Shown here: positions 54,001 to 64,000 of the stretch, piece by piece
Position numbering within the stretch: the stretch's first letter is position 1
How the letters are laid out: each line of letters begins with the position of its first letter
Source of the DNA: Corythucha ciliata
Lineage: Eukaryota > Arthropoda > Insecta > Hemiptera > Tingidae
Reading direction: 5' to 3'
NCBI GenBank assembly: GCA_038030265.1
Contig: CM075939.1
Coordinates: 48,775,253-48,839,252, forward strand
DNA: 64,000 nucleotides
Program-made: the position numbers and the translations under genes
The notes under the pieces: generated by a model
What the model saw: the letters and a program-made list of their open reading frames with translations, nothing else
Told to the model about the DNA's origin: nothing
Database searches by the model: none

Positions 54001-57000
54001 AATTGCCAAACGGGCAATTACCGCTTTAAAAAAAAAGAAAAGCCCAACGGACTTCACGCGGTCTAAAAGTGACTAGACTGACGGTTCGTGCAGCCCTGAA
54101 AATGCATGAAAAGATCATGAATCCCGCTATGAAAAAGGCTAAATCTTCCATTCGCGAGCTCAACTAGCTAAAATTAGCGATTCCCGCTCAACAAGTGGCC
54201 AAGCTGCTCTAAAAATGGGCAAACTAACAATTCACGCTCCGCAAATCCCTTAACAGACATTTCCTGCCCTGAATATTCCAAAATCAACCATTTGAGCGCC
54301 AAGAATGACCATACGGGCGTTGGCTTGACAGAACTAATAGCGTCCTCAAAAAAGCAAAATTGACGATTCGCGCTTATTATAAATGGCCCAACAGATTTTA
54401 CAAACCCTAGAAATAGAAAAACTGACGATTCATGCTCTGAAAATATCACACTGGCTATTCACTCTCTATAAATGACTATGCTGACAATTTGCGACCTAGA
54501 AATGGCAAGCTGACAATTCGCACCCCATAACTGATTGTTTGCGTACTCTAAATGGTTCAACTAAGAATTCACGCAATGCAAATGTCAAAACTGAGTTCGT
54601 AGCATACAATTGACTAAAATGACGGATTCATGCCCTAGGAATGGCCATACTGGCAGAGTTAAAATTGCCAAACTGGCTATTCACGCCCTATAAAATTTGT
54701 AAAACTGACTCAATGCGGCCTACGGTGAATGGTTAAACTGACAATTCGCACTTTGAAAATCCCAAAGCAGATGATTCATGTCCTGAAAATGGCAAAATTG
54801 ACCATTCGCGCGTCAGAAATAGCCATACTGAGCCTTCACACCTTGGAAATGTCTAAACTGACGATCCTGGTTTTAAAAGCTGGCTATTTACGCTATTTTG
54901 CACCCTGTAAATGACATAAACAGCCCGTACCAGCAATTCACGGTCTAAGAATGGCCTAACTGACCGTTTGTGCTCTACAAAGGCTAAACAGAGAAACAGA
55001 CGATTCGCGCCTTCAAATTTGGGTGGCTATATCTGCACCCAAAAATGGCCAAACAGGGCTATTTGCACCCTTCGAGCGATAAGCGTACCGAGCATGGGCC
55101 GTCCTCACACCGACCCCCCCCCCCACCCGCGTTAGCTACATGCACCTCATGGACTGGGTAAACTTTTAGATTTTATTTGAAACTGATTACCGACTCTCAG
55201 GCTAATAAATTGCTTGATTGGTAAATCATGCCCTAAAAATAGCTAAATGTGCAAATTCGTGCCAGTGAAATGGCGAACTTACCATTCATTGCGCAAAAAT
55301 GGACTTGTCCACCAGCAGAGGATTTGTGCCCTAAAAATAGCAGAACTAATAATTTGCGTCTTGGAAATGGCTTAACTGACGATTCATGCCATTAAAATGC
55401 CTAATGTGACTTGCTGCTGGTTGAACCTAAAAAAACAATTTCACGGATTTCACTGCGCCAAAAACAAATTTTTGCTTGTTGGAACCATTCGAAAAATTGC
55501 AAATCTAGCGATTCATGCCTTATGAATTGCTAAACTAACCATTCAAATCCTAAAATTGACTTTACGGACGTTTCGCCCCTTGGAAATGCCTAAAATGACG
55601 ACTCGCACCGGGAAAATTGCCAAAAAGGCCATCAGGCCATTGAAAATGACTGAACTGACGATTCGTGCTCTGAAATAACCAAACGCCTTAAAAATTTCAA
55701 TCTTCAAAGTTTTGGTCTAAAAATGGTCAAACTGGTCATTCGCGCTCTTTGGAAATCGTCAGGGACAACGACAATTGGCCCCTTGAAAGTGGTTGAACAG
55801 ACTGGACAAGTCCTAAAACGGGCTGCTGGTCGTATTGACAATTCACGCCTCTCCCCTCCCCCACAATGGCTATACTGATAGATTTGCGTCTTAAAAACGA
55901 CCACTCGCGTTCCAATAATGGCCAAATTGACCATTCGTGTCATAAAAATGCCTGAACTGACTATTGGTACCCTAACTATCACCAAAACGACTAGTCAGGC
56001 AATAAAAATTGCAGACTCAGTCACTGACGTTAATTCTGGTTTCAGACGACCGTATGGATTTTCTTAAGTCCTCGGCAACTGTCAGTTTCGGTCGAGCTGT
56101 CAATTTCGTGTTTAAAACTGATTATTTCTTCTTTAAAAACTTCAATTTTATCACAGAAACTGACAGTCTTGACTTGGAATCTGTTAGTTTCCTCCTGCAT
56201 AACAGAAGATCACAAAACTTGATTTCGAGATTCAGTAGCGGACCATTCGGGCTCACAACATGGGGTTTTTGGACCCCTTCACCTGAAACAGTTAAAACTC
56301 TCAAAACGATTCCGTCCCGTAAACTGTCAATTTCGGCCAGGGAACTGTCAATTTCACCCGAGAAACTGTCTATTTTGTCATAAATAACTGTCAATGTTTT
56401 CTCAAAAAGTGTCAATTTCGTCCTGGAGACTGTACATTTCTAGTTGAAACTATCAGTATCGATCTAACACGGTCAATTTTGTCCTATGAAGGTCAATTTC
56501 GTCATTCAAAACTGTCAATTTCGTCGTCAAAACTATATCGATATCATTCTAAAACTGCCAATTTCGCCCCACAAACTGTCAATCTCAACCTCGAATCTAC
56601 CAATGTCTTCCTAGAAACTGTGTCAAGGGATTCCGGAAACTGAAGATTTCTAAGTCCCTTCACCGAAAACAGTCGAGTACTAGAAACTATCAATTTCGTC
56701 GTTCAAAACTGTCAATTTCGCCCTAAAAACTATCAAGTAAATGTTCAAATCTAACAATTTCGACTTTTAAACAGTCAATTTCGTCCCCAAAACATTCGCT
56801 TTCGTCGCCAAACCTATCAGTGTCGTCCTAAAACTGCCAAGATCGTCCTACAAACTGTCAATTTCGTTCAAGAATCATTCAAAACTTTCAATTTCGTCCT
56901 GGAAACTATCAACTTGCATTTGTTCGAGAAACAGTCAATTCCTATCTAAAACTGTCTATTTTGTCCAGGAAATTGTAAATTTCGTTGTCAGAACTATCAA

Positions 57001-60000
57001 CGTCGTCCTAAAACTCCTAATTTCATCATATTAACTGTCAATTTCACCCTAGATACTGTCAATTTCAACATTCAAAACTGTGATTGTCGTATTTCAAACT
57101 GTCAATTTCGACTTACAATACTGTCAATTTTGCCATAGGAATGGACATTTTTGACTTGGAATCTCAATTTCCTCCAACATAACGAATATCCTACTACTAC
57201 TAGTACTAGAAACTATCAATATCGTCGTTCAAAACTATAAATTTCGTACTGGAATTAATTAATGGACATATTTATCTCGGAAACTGTAAATTTCGTCCTC
57301 TAAACATGCCAATGTCGCCCTATAGACACTGTCATTTTCGGAGTTAAAAACTGTCAATTTGACAGTTTGTGGAACAGGGGCTTGAAAATAAACATCTTGG
57401 GTGGGTTAATACGTCCAACTGGGGGGGGGGGCTAAGTCCCTATAGCCCCCCCTTAAATCCGCCAATGGTAAAACCATCCACAGTGAAGCAAGGAACGTGA
57501 TTGCAAAGGTTATGGAAGGGTGCGACAATGAAGAAAACGTCAAAAGAAACCGCCTTTCCTTTAAACAAATCAGTTGAAAGGGCTGCTCACTATTGCGGTG
57601 TATCGGTAAGGACGATTCATAATATCCGATAGGAGATGAAATCAAGTGATAGTGGTATTCTGACGACACCTGAGAAGATTCGTCCCGATTCGTCGCCTCT
57701 TTTCACCGATTCTGTCGATGCCGTTGAACGCCAGGTAATTAGAAATACAATTTTGTATTTCTATGACCAAGAAAAAATTGTTCCGACTGTTTCCAAACTA
57801 CTGCCTGTCCTGAAAAGTAAAATCGATTTCCCTTTTGGGCCTGACTCGTTAAGGAAAATACTGCGCGAGATGGGCTTCAAATGGAAAAAAACTGTACCAA
57901 AAAGGAAAATACTGATCGAAAGGCCGGACATTGTAAATTGGAGGCATAAATACTTACGAACTATCAGATCTTGGAGAAAAGAAGGAAGACCGATTTATTA
58001 TTTAGACGAGACTTGGGTTGACACCAACTTAACATTTAAGAAATGTTGGCTAGCCGAAGGAGTGTGTGGCGTTACATCAAACCCAAGTTCTTCAAATCGG
58101 CTGAATGTCGTGAACATAGGCTCCGATGAGGGTTTCGTTCCGAATGTGGGCTTGATTTTCAAAGCAGGAACTGTTTCAGGAGATTACCACGGACAAATGA
58201 ACGGGGCTAATTTCCAAAAGTGGATCACTGAAAGAGTTATTCCCAATTTGAAAAGAAATAGCGTTGTAGTCATGGAAAATGCGCCGTACCATGGCGTACA
58301 AAGTTGACAAGCCACCGACGAAATACGCAACGAAGCCAGAAATGATTAACTGGCTCACAAAACACAGCATAAAGTGTGACTTGTCGATGAGAAAAACCGA
58401 TTTGTTCGATCTCATTGCGGCCAACATGCCAGCAGAAAAAACGTTCGTTATAGGCGAAATTTTCAAGGGTGAGGGGCACAAGGTCGTTCGACTCCCTCCG
58501 TATATGTGTGAATTTAACCCTATCGAACTGGCATGGGCTCAAATGAAGAGATACATTCGAGACAGAAACACATCCGGAGATTTATGTCGATGAAACGTCT
58601 GGATGAGCTAACCAAGGAAGCGTTGAACTCTGTAACACCTTCAGACTGGAAAGGGTTCATCAGTCACACCGAACGCCTAGTGGAAGGATTCCAGAGCCAT
58701 AGTTTTTTATTTAACGGGGAAAATTACACTAAAATACGTCCTTCTACAAACCAAGCTATCTTTGAATATTTTTCAACAAATATAAATGCCCATCATTTTT
58801 GAATTCAGCACCGCAAGAAACCACAATGTACAGATTTTAAACGAAAACGGACACCGCTTTCAATTACCGTCTCAATGACTCTCGAAAATGGACAAAAATT
58901 CGCCTCAAATCCTCTTTTCTGGCGAGAAAAAATTAATATATTGATAATGAAAATTTCTATCGACTTCAAATTTTTTTTGTAGTGTCATCTTATGGCGTTT
59001 TCCATTCAATGTAATGCACTCGTTTGGTGTGAGTTTTTCCACCCGTCCTCTCTGAATTGAAATATATATGTTTATGGAGAGGACGCTGCACTACACTTGA
59101 GTAGTGTGTTGAATGGAAATCGCTATTAAATAATTACTCTCAATGAATTTTTTATGCATTTTCAAGCATTTTTATCGCGTCAAAAAAATATGTTTCTGTG
59201 ATAGCATTTCAAAAATCACAGCGCCCCCTCAAATTGAGGTGCAGACATGGACTGGGGCTTATTTGAAAGCTAATTTCATTGGCTTTCTATAACTAATTAT
59301 GATTAGGATGGTTAAACATCAATTCAACCCGTAAAAATATGTTTTCCAACAAAAATTCACGCTTTGAACAAAATCCACAGGGGGTTCTCTGAGTGCAATT
59401 TTGAGAAATATTTTCTACGCTAAAGAAAAATGCTTGAGAGCCGTTTAGTAATGAATACAAATATTGGGTGACAACCTTTTCGTGAAGCTCCAATTCTAGA
59501 GTAGGGCTCCTCCCATAATCGACAACGTTTTCCCCGATATTTTGGCAAAGAGAAAATGAGGTCGATTATGGGGGGAGCCCTAGTCATTGGACATTACTGA
59601 CACTCCCCTCGTCACGTGAATAGCAGCAGAATGAGTTAAAAGTGACCTATACCTACGAAAATTCATTTTTGAACGAGTCAAACCAGCAAAATTAGTTTCT
59701 CGAGCCCTCAAATTGTTGTTAGAATGAGCTACATCCACGAAATTGGGTTTTTAATCACCCGCACCTGCAAAATTGGTGTTTATGGGGCTTACCTAGCGAA
59801 ATTTTCCAGAATGTACTTTTTCAGGGAGCAAACCCCTTGAAATTGTTCTTGAACGAGCCAACTGCACAAAATTTACTTCTGATAATCTCGGACCCGCCAA
59901 ATTCGTTTTCAGAGTGGGTCCGGGTGATTTTTTTGGTTGTCAAATCCAACGATTGGTTTTTCATGGGCCAACCCTGTGAAATTGTTTTTTGAATGGCGTG

Positions 60001-63000
60001 ATTTTTTGATTTTTTTCTGTGTCGAAAGTCATGACATTGCTCTTTTTGAGTCGAACTGCAAATATGTTTTGAATGAGCCAACTCTGCGATATATTATTGT
60101 TTTCAAAAACAGCCAGGGCCATGAAATTTCTTTTTAATATGAACCACTACACTAGAAATTTCATTTGAAAAAAAGGTGTAATTTTCCATAAAATTGGCTC
60201 ATTTTAAGGGGTGCAACCCTGCGAAATTGGTTGCTGGCGCCACGCGCCAAATCCACGATATGGTATCAGAAAGTGCCAAACCTGCGATTTTTTTTTAAAG
60301 CACCTGCAAACACGAAATTTTGTTAGTCAATTAGCCAAAACCGCGACATTGGATTCTGTGAGCGTCAAATCCATGATAATTGGACATCAAATGTGTCTAA
60401 CCCGTGGAATTGCTTTTTCAAATAGGTCAACCCGGTGCAATTGGCTTTTGAAGGGGGTCAAGTCTGTGATATTGGCTTTTTGAGTGAGGAAAACCTTCTG
60501 CGAGCAATAATCCAGAAAATTCGGAATTTGATTTGATTTGTGAGAGGGAAGGGGAACCTTGAGCTCAGGGCTCAGCGAGCGAGCGAACAAGAGAGGAAAG
60601 TAGAAGACCCTCCCTTCATTCATATCGTCTACTCGTCCAGTGAAGTGTGAGTGCGAGAGTGGAACTGTGGAAGTCTTTCCAATAGTAATGGTGCCGGGGG
60701 GTTGAAGTAAATGTTTTTAGAAAAGACATTAGGCACTTCCTTCCGAACTGCATTCTTTCCATCTGTGGACAGTACAGTGATAACCGGAAGTTGAGACCAG
60801 AAATCCGCCTCGATTTTTGGATTACCTGTGCCGAGAGAAACCTTAAAATGGTGTCGTGGTTTTGTCCAAATTACCCAGGGGTTAACCGGCTGAATGTTCT
60901 CAAAATGTTTTGATTTTAGCCGAAGTTCCCTGGACACCTCTCAATGGCCCCTGTAAAACGTGTCAAAGAGGTAAAATATGATGAGGTGGGTTGGGGTAGA
61001 ACGCACAGATTTGTTGGGTTCGTCATGTCCAAAAAACTCGGCAGTGCTAGCCGTGGGACATGACTGCCCATGCCTTCCCCTCTCGACCCCTGCGCAGAGT
61101 CGGCAGAGTTCATTTTATTCGGGACGTAGCATATTCTTGCCAAACAGTTATTTCACGTTGCTTAGGTAGTTGTTCAGTGTTGTTCCAAGCTTTGAATTTT
61201 CTTCATTTTTCGATATTTCAATGATTAGAGATCAATTTTGACAGGCTCGCCCAAGAAACATTTCACTTGTTTCGCTTCATTAAAAAATAAATTCCGTGCT
61301 ACTCAGTTATCTCGTAGGGTTACACGCGGGGTTAAATAGCTTTTTTGTAGGGCACGGCTCATTCAAATAAACAATTTCGCGGATTTAACCCCTTCCAAAA
61401 CACCATTTTTAATGGTTCTACAATATTATTATTTTTGGCAAACTTGACTCTTTGGTAGTGAATAAGGTACTATTGGTCTGTATTTGGGTACGCGTTGTAT
61501 TTTGAAGATACCAGGATGTGTGCTTTATGGCCGGGGAGGGGGGGCTTTAGCGCACCGCGGGTTTTTAATGTCAATGAAGTACAACAGGAGAATTTTCAAC
61601 AAAAACGGACGTTTTGAGCCCTAAAAAAGAAACTTACTCAAAGATACGTTACAAGAGAAGAGGGTAAATTATGCATAACGCATCGAATGCACAATTCAAA
61701 CAAATTGAATCATCCTTTTACGCTTTGTTTGTATATTTTTAAAGGGCTCGCTCCTTTGTACGCCTATTGGGGGCCTTCAGTCGACTTTTTCCCTTTTTTT
61801 TTCTTCGGTCAAAGCAACCTTCAAAACATATAATATCTCATCCGTATAAAAAGCGAGCACTTTGTCCGGTGGATAACCCTTCTCACCGGACCGAGAGTTC
61901 TTCCTTATTTCCCCCCCCCCCCCTGTCAACGTCCATTTACACTTTTTGCGAGTCCAATTTTCCCCATTCGTCTTTCACCGGACCTTTTTTCACTACGGAG
62001 TCTCACGTAATAGTATAGTTGTCTCCCGGTAGCTATAATAGTGAGAGCAATAAAAATCTCCCTGTGCTGGGGTTTCCTACAACAGTTTTCTTCAACTTGA
62101 AAGGAACTAAGGTGGATTGGTGTGATGGGTGGGGGGAGAAGCAGCCTTGGTAGCCTTGTACCAGTTTAATGAAAAAAAAAAAAAAGAAAAAAAAGTAAGG
62201 TTTTCAAGACCGAGTGTCTTGGGTCTAAAGAGAGCTGCAGCAATGAGACAATATTGGGCACGCGAGGCCACTTTCAAGCTTAAGATACCATCGGTAAATT
62301 GTTTCGCTTTTCTCTTCATTCCGTCTCCAACGCGTGGTTTTAGTACCACGAATGAGGTTGGTTTTGATTTCAAAAATTGAATGAAAAAATGCCACCTCTA
62401 TAAGTTTCGATCGATAACAAACGAGTTTTTACGCCCAACCTTCGTATTTTCTCGTCAATAAGATTCGAAATTTTTATTCAAATCACCTCGTATAAAACTT
62501 GGGACGAAATATTATTAAAAGAGACAAATAAAAAATGTGACCTTGAAATGTCCACAGGAAGGAGTGCCGAGGGGCTTTAAAGAAAAATGGAAAAGTAATC
62601 TTGTAATGAGAGTTTCCTTCCGGAGAGTATAATATTTCGCTCCGCTTTTCTCCTTTTATGGGAGATCCCTTACCGTACTTATATTGCATACTTTTTTTTT
62701 TCTTCCCCCTATAGCAAAACGACGGCGGATAGCGATGATAGATGAAGGGGCGAGGGATGCACGGATGTGCGGTTGGGTTTTACGGCTTTTCATCTTTTAT
62801 TATTTTTTTTTTCTTCTTTCTTTTGACAGTTTGAAAAGCAAAACCTTTGCCATTTTTTCTGTTTCTTTTTTAATCACACACCCACCCACCGTGAGGGGGG
62901 GGAGGGGTCCATCGTCTGTACAAATATTTCTGCGGATGAGAAACAGAGACGGCTATTCGGCGCCCGGTGAGATGAGAGAAGGGCGGCAAGACACGCAACT

Positions 63001-63134
63001 TTATTAATTTATTTTTAAAAAGTTATCATTTGAGTATCTTACTTGAAATGAGATAGGATGAAGAGCGATAAGAGAAGAGCGACGAGGGAGATAAAATAGC
63101 CGGCTTGGTAGATTCCGTTCACTTTCTGTCGTAA
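48058..63134 (-). CDS. Class B GPCR, calcitonin/DH31-receptor type (5' incomplete)
   Basis: A seven-transmembrane secretin-family receptor of the plasma membrane for a peptide hormone. Minus-strand exons are 63043-63134 (TM1), 50176-50302 (TM2), 49465-49682 (TM3-TM4), 48472-48769 (TM5-TM6), 48268-48390 (TM7 and tail), and perhaps 48058-48084 (last codons). The first five total 858 nt, with matching phases and GT-AG sites. Landmarks are KVNGIYQAGYFISLVALLLS, CPRNTLHMNLFASF, CQALHVVLHYF with EGLYLHTLL, CWIDESD (partner of the ECL1 Cys), LLLPLLGLNYLLTPFRP and FQ-GLCVATLFCFCNGEV. The TM2 and TM6 wording is closest to calcitonin/DH31 receptors. The hormone-binding ectodomain lies beyond the window or in small unseen exons. 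Confidence 0.9.
48268..48769 (-). CDS. GPCR exons with TM5-TM7
   Basis: Exon 48472-48769 runs from CWIDESD through TM5 (LNLVFLCNIVRVVV), a Gly/Ser-rich third loop and TM6 to SSFQ. Exon 48268-48390 gives GLCVATLFCFCNGEVIAQIK and a basic tail to SATTIS at GTAAGA. In phase, a terminal exon at 48084-48058 would add eight residues and a stop; that last step is weak. Confidence 0.9.
49465..49682 (-). CDS. GPCR exon with TM3 and TM4
   Basis: LWCQALHVVLHYFLLSSYAW, EGLYLHTLLVSAF, then TM4 to VYGDTR. The conserved extracellular-loop Cys is in LWCQ. Confidence 0.92.
50176..50302 (-). CDS. GPCR exon with TM2
   Basis: SLRCPRNTLHMNLFASFAFN through FFWLLWYRIVIPNPDVLLEN, ending in phase 0 at GAG|GTAGGT. 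It joins the TM3 exon at 49682. Confidence 0.9.
50303..50995. other. Start of the 12.7-kb GPCR intron
   Basis: No exon accepted here. The ORF at 50338-50760 is rejected (see below). Confidence 0.4.
50996..51745 (+). repeat. R2 quasi-periodic repeat array
   Basis: Units of CCAATTTCGCGGATTTGGCT type with CACTAAAAA spacers. One reverse patch occurs near 51380-51430 and a few R4-like units near 51520-51560. Confidence 0.7.
51746..53469. other. Unassigned GPCR-intron sequence
   Basis: Contains two related patches rich in TTGGACC (about 52148-52225 and 52676-52735) and a GC-rich stretch (52530-52680) with no coding pattern. A 30-bp segment at 52881-52910 recurs inverted at 60746-60775 (29 of 30 identical). 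Confidence 0.45.
53470..53890 (+). repeat. R2 quasi-periodic repeat array
   Basis: Units such as CCAATTTCATGGGGCTGGCT with CCTTTTTAGA spacers. The ORFs on both strands here translate the repeat. Confidence 0.7.
53990..56030. repeat. R3 quasi-periodic repeat array
   Basis: Second R3 array. From 54250 it aligns with the window start; the part before 54250 extends the family beyond what copy 1 shows. Confidence 0.8.
54250..57467. repeat. Segmental duplication, copy 2 (direct)
   Basis: Counterpart of 1-3185, 51 kb away within the GPCR intron. The order of R3 units, C run (55113-55124), R4 units, G run and terminal AAATCCGCCAATG is conserved. Its right edge abuts the IS630/Tc1-like pseudogene. 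Confidence 0.9.
56070..57385. repeat. R4 quasi-periodic repeat array
   Basis: AACTGTCAATTTCGTCC units, copy 2, with small gains and losses of whole units relative to 1830-3115. Confidence 0.8.
57481..58802 (+). pseudogene. IS630/Tc1-mariner-type DDE transposase, broken
   Basis: N-terminal helix-turn-helix remains in two frames (57490-57605, HYCGVSVRTIHNI). The main ORF 57636-58307 has RKILREMGFKWKK and the first catalytic Asp in YYLDETWVD. A second frame, 58315-58593, has LPPYMCEFNPIELAWAQMKR (third catalytic Glu), and a third runs to 58802. The second catalytic site reads VVMENAPYH, where this family usually has Asp-Asn, so Asp is Glu here. At least two frame changes and the altered residue make it inactive. 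This transposase type is common in insects and cnidarians. Confidence 0.88.
58995..59123. repeat. Imperfect 129-bp hairpin, possible MITE or transposon end
   Basis: Arms GCGTTTTCCATTCAATG and its partner GAATGGAAATCGC (59111-59123). Inner parts also pair (GTCCTCTC with GAGAGGAC). It lies 190 bp after the transposase pseudogene, so it could be a solo hairpin or part of that transposon's end. Confidence 0.5.
59124..59500. other. Spacer without recognised gene
   Basis: AT-rich, no exon or repeat unit recognised. Confidence 0.35.
59502..59582. mobile_element. 81-bp hairpin MITE with TA ends
   Basis: Inverted repeats of 22 bp, TAGGGCTCCTCCCATAATCG and its complement (one mismatch), surround a 37-bp loop. 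The outermost TA on both sides could be a TA target duplication, as in Tc1/mariner-type MITEs. Confidence 0.6.
59640..60500 (-). repeat. R2 quasi-periodic repeat array, reverse orientation
   Basis: Units of GCGAAATTGGTTTTTGAATG followed by AGCCAACCC. No gene. Confidence 0.75.
60501..61229. other. Unassigned GPCR-intron sequence
   Basis: Includes the inverted 30-bp match to 52881-52910. The ORFs at 60629-61143 show no conserved pattern. Confidence 0.4.
61230..61440 (+). repeat. R2 repeat patch
   Basis: A few units of AAACAATTTCGCGGATTTAA type. Confidence 0.6.
61441..63042. other. Unassigned GPCR-intron sequence upstream of TM2 exon
   Basis: Mixed AT-rich sequence with a 13-bp C run (61911-61923). 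No exon, RNA gene or repeat unit recognised. Confidence 0.4.
63043..63134 (-). CDS. GPCR exon with TM1
   Basis: LRQKVNGIYQAGYFISLVAL then LLSLFILSHF, acceptor GTTACAG|TTA and donor TTCAA|GTAAGA. Joined to 50302 it gives SHFK-SLRCPRNTLHM, exactly the TM1-TM2 loop pattern (FK-SL.C.R.TLH) of calcitonin-type receptors. The intron between them is 12.7 kb. Confidence 0.9.
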
Positions 63135-63879
63135 CTGTAACATTAAAAACAAATTAAACGTCGTTTAAAGAGATGACATTTCGTTATTTAAATCACGGGA
63201 GACTCCGGAGAATTCATGATAAATTTGGCGGTTCATAAAAAACAAAAATACCAGTGGGGAACTAAACAGAAAAGGTAGTCAACAAACCGCACGACTCTCT
63301 GGTCGTGACAAAGAGAGCATAACTCCTCCACAGGTTCCTCCATCGAAAACTGTGGCGGAAAGCCATAAAATTGTTTTTGGACGACAAAATAAAATGAAAA
63401 GACAAGCGTGTCAAAAGCATTAATCCCTCGAAATTATGACGCTACGCACCATTCCCCCCCCTCTAACCCCCTTTTACCCAGCAACCACACACTGTTTCAT
63501 CTGTACCACAATAATTAGTGAACAACCGTTACAAGGCTTGCGCTGGTGTGTGTGTGATTGGCAGGGGGAGGGGAAAGGGAAAGGTTTTAGTAACTCTGTT
63601 TATTAAACCGTTCGTTTATTACCTGCTCTGTTCGTGACAAGCCTTTCCCTACAGCCCCATTTTAATTTTTAGGGAAGGAAAATAGGGTGTTGGGGGTTAT
63701 TAAAAATGCAATCGAAAAGTGAGATCGAAGTGAGAGTGATAAGAGGTTTGAAAAGCCTGTTTCAGAGGTGAAAGAATATTGATTGGAACGTTAAGTTCTA
63801 AATGCCAGCTGGTACAGCATTGTAAGAAGAAGAAATGTAATTAATAGGTCTTTATAAATTCACGTAAAAATGATGATAC

Positions 63880-63920
63880 CTGACTTATTTTCCATGATTC
63901 CATGACTTTATTGACTCCCT
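63880..63920 (-). CDS. Candidate small GPCR exon before TM1 (uncertain)
   Basis: A 41-nt segment between TTTTTATAG and GTATCA encodes GVNKVMESWKISQ and ends in phase 0, which fits the phase-0 start of the TM1 exon. It could be the linker between ectodomain and TM1, but it is too short to be recognised by sequence. Confidence 0.25.
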
Positions 63921-64000
63921 CTATAAAAAGGACATTTTCCAGATTAATACCACCGGAATCTTCTTGTTACAGCCCGCATAAATTTAAGAAAAGGACAAGT

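Noticed and set aside
1..64000. CRISPR-like arrays among the regular repeats
   Set aside because: The repeats are degenerate, have no constant spacer structure, and the window is clearly eukaryotic.

Overview
This window is nuclear DNA of an invertebrate animal, most likely a protostome and probably an arthropod. The reasons are small coding exons with canonical GT-AG introns, a calcitonin/DH31-type class B receptor of the kind protostomes carry, and a mixture of Ty3 (mag-like), BEL/Pao, LINE, IS630/Tc1-like, PIF/Harbinger-type and Polinton-like elements. No bacterial features (operons, Shine-Dalgarno sites, CRISPR) are present. Most long open frames are repeat translations or transposon pieces. 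The host genes are split into short exons that become visible only when splice sites and phases are followed.

Host genes. (1) SEC62, minus strand, 6325-9438: the N-terminal and first transmembrane exons are tandemly duplicated (units 6904-8463 and 8489-10045), and each unit carries a different one-base frameshift. (2) SZRD1 (SUZ-domain protein), plus strand, five exons from 19782 to 26758, with a 6.1-kb first intron full of BEL/Pao and LINE remains. (3) TTC36, minus strand, four exons from 27396 to 39610, tail-to-tail with SZRD1, with an 11.5-kb first intron. (4) The last exons of an unidentified minus-strand gene at 40150-40857. (5) A class B GPCR of calcitonin/DH31-receptor type, minus strand, from 48058 to beyond 63134; its TM1 exon lies 12.7 kb from its TM2 exon and its ectodomain lies mostly or wholly outside the window. 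For SEC62 (using mixed exons), SZRD1, TTC36 and the GPCR the summed exon lengths are divisible by three and the phases agree.

Mobile elements. A compact mag-like Ty3 element (12898-17057) has about 100-bp LTRs, a primer-binding site overlapping the gag start, and a 141-bp PIF/Harbinger-type MITE inside its integrase. A decayed BEL/Pao element (about 21970-25269) is interrupted by a LINE fragment. A 5'-truncated RT-RNase H LINE (43347-46100) has a 13-bp target-site duplication. An IS630/Tc1-like transposase pseudogene lies at 57481-58802. The most interesting element is a 4156-bp unit with terminal inverted repeats (31936-36091). It carries a protein-primed-type family B DNA polymerase fragment, genes resembling ssDNA-binding (OB-like) proteins that extend into both inverted repeats, and a spliced proline-rich ORF. 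It is flanked by a 5-bp direct repeat.

The rest is dominated by four families of degenerate, quasi-periodic 20-36-bp repeats. R1 has the core TCAATTTTAGCCGCGAATTAGCG, R2 the core GAAATTGGCTTTTTGAA, R3 the core AAATGGCCAAACTGACAATTCG and R4 the core AACTGTCAATTTCGTCC. A 3.2-kb R3/R4 block occurs twice (1-3185 and 54250-57467). An R1 block of about 1.2 kb also occurs twice; one copy holds the Polinton-like element and the other holds the LINE, so each copy shows the empty site of the other insertion.
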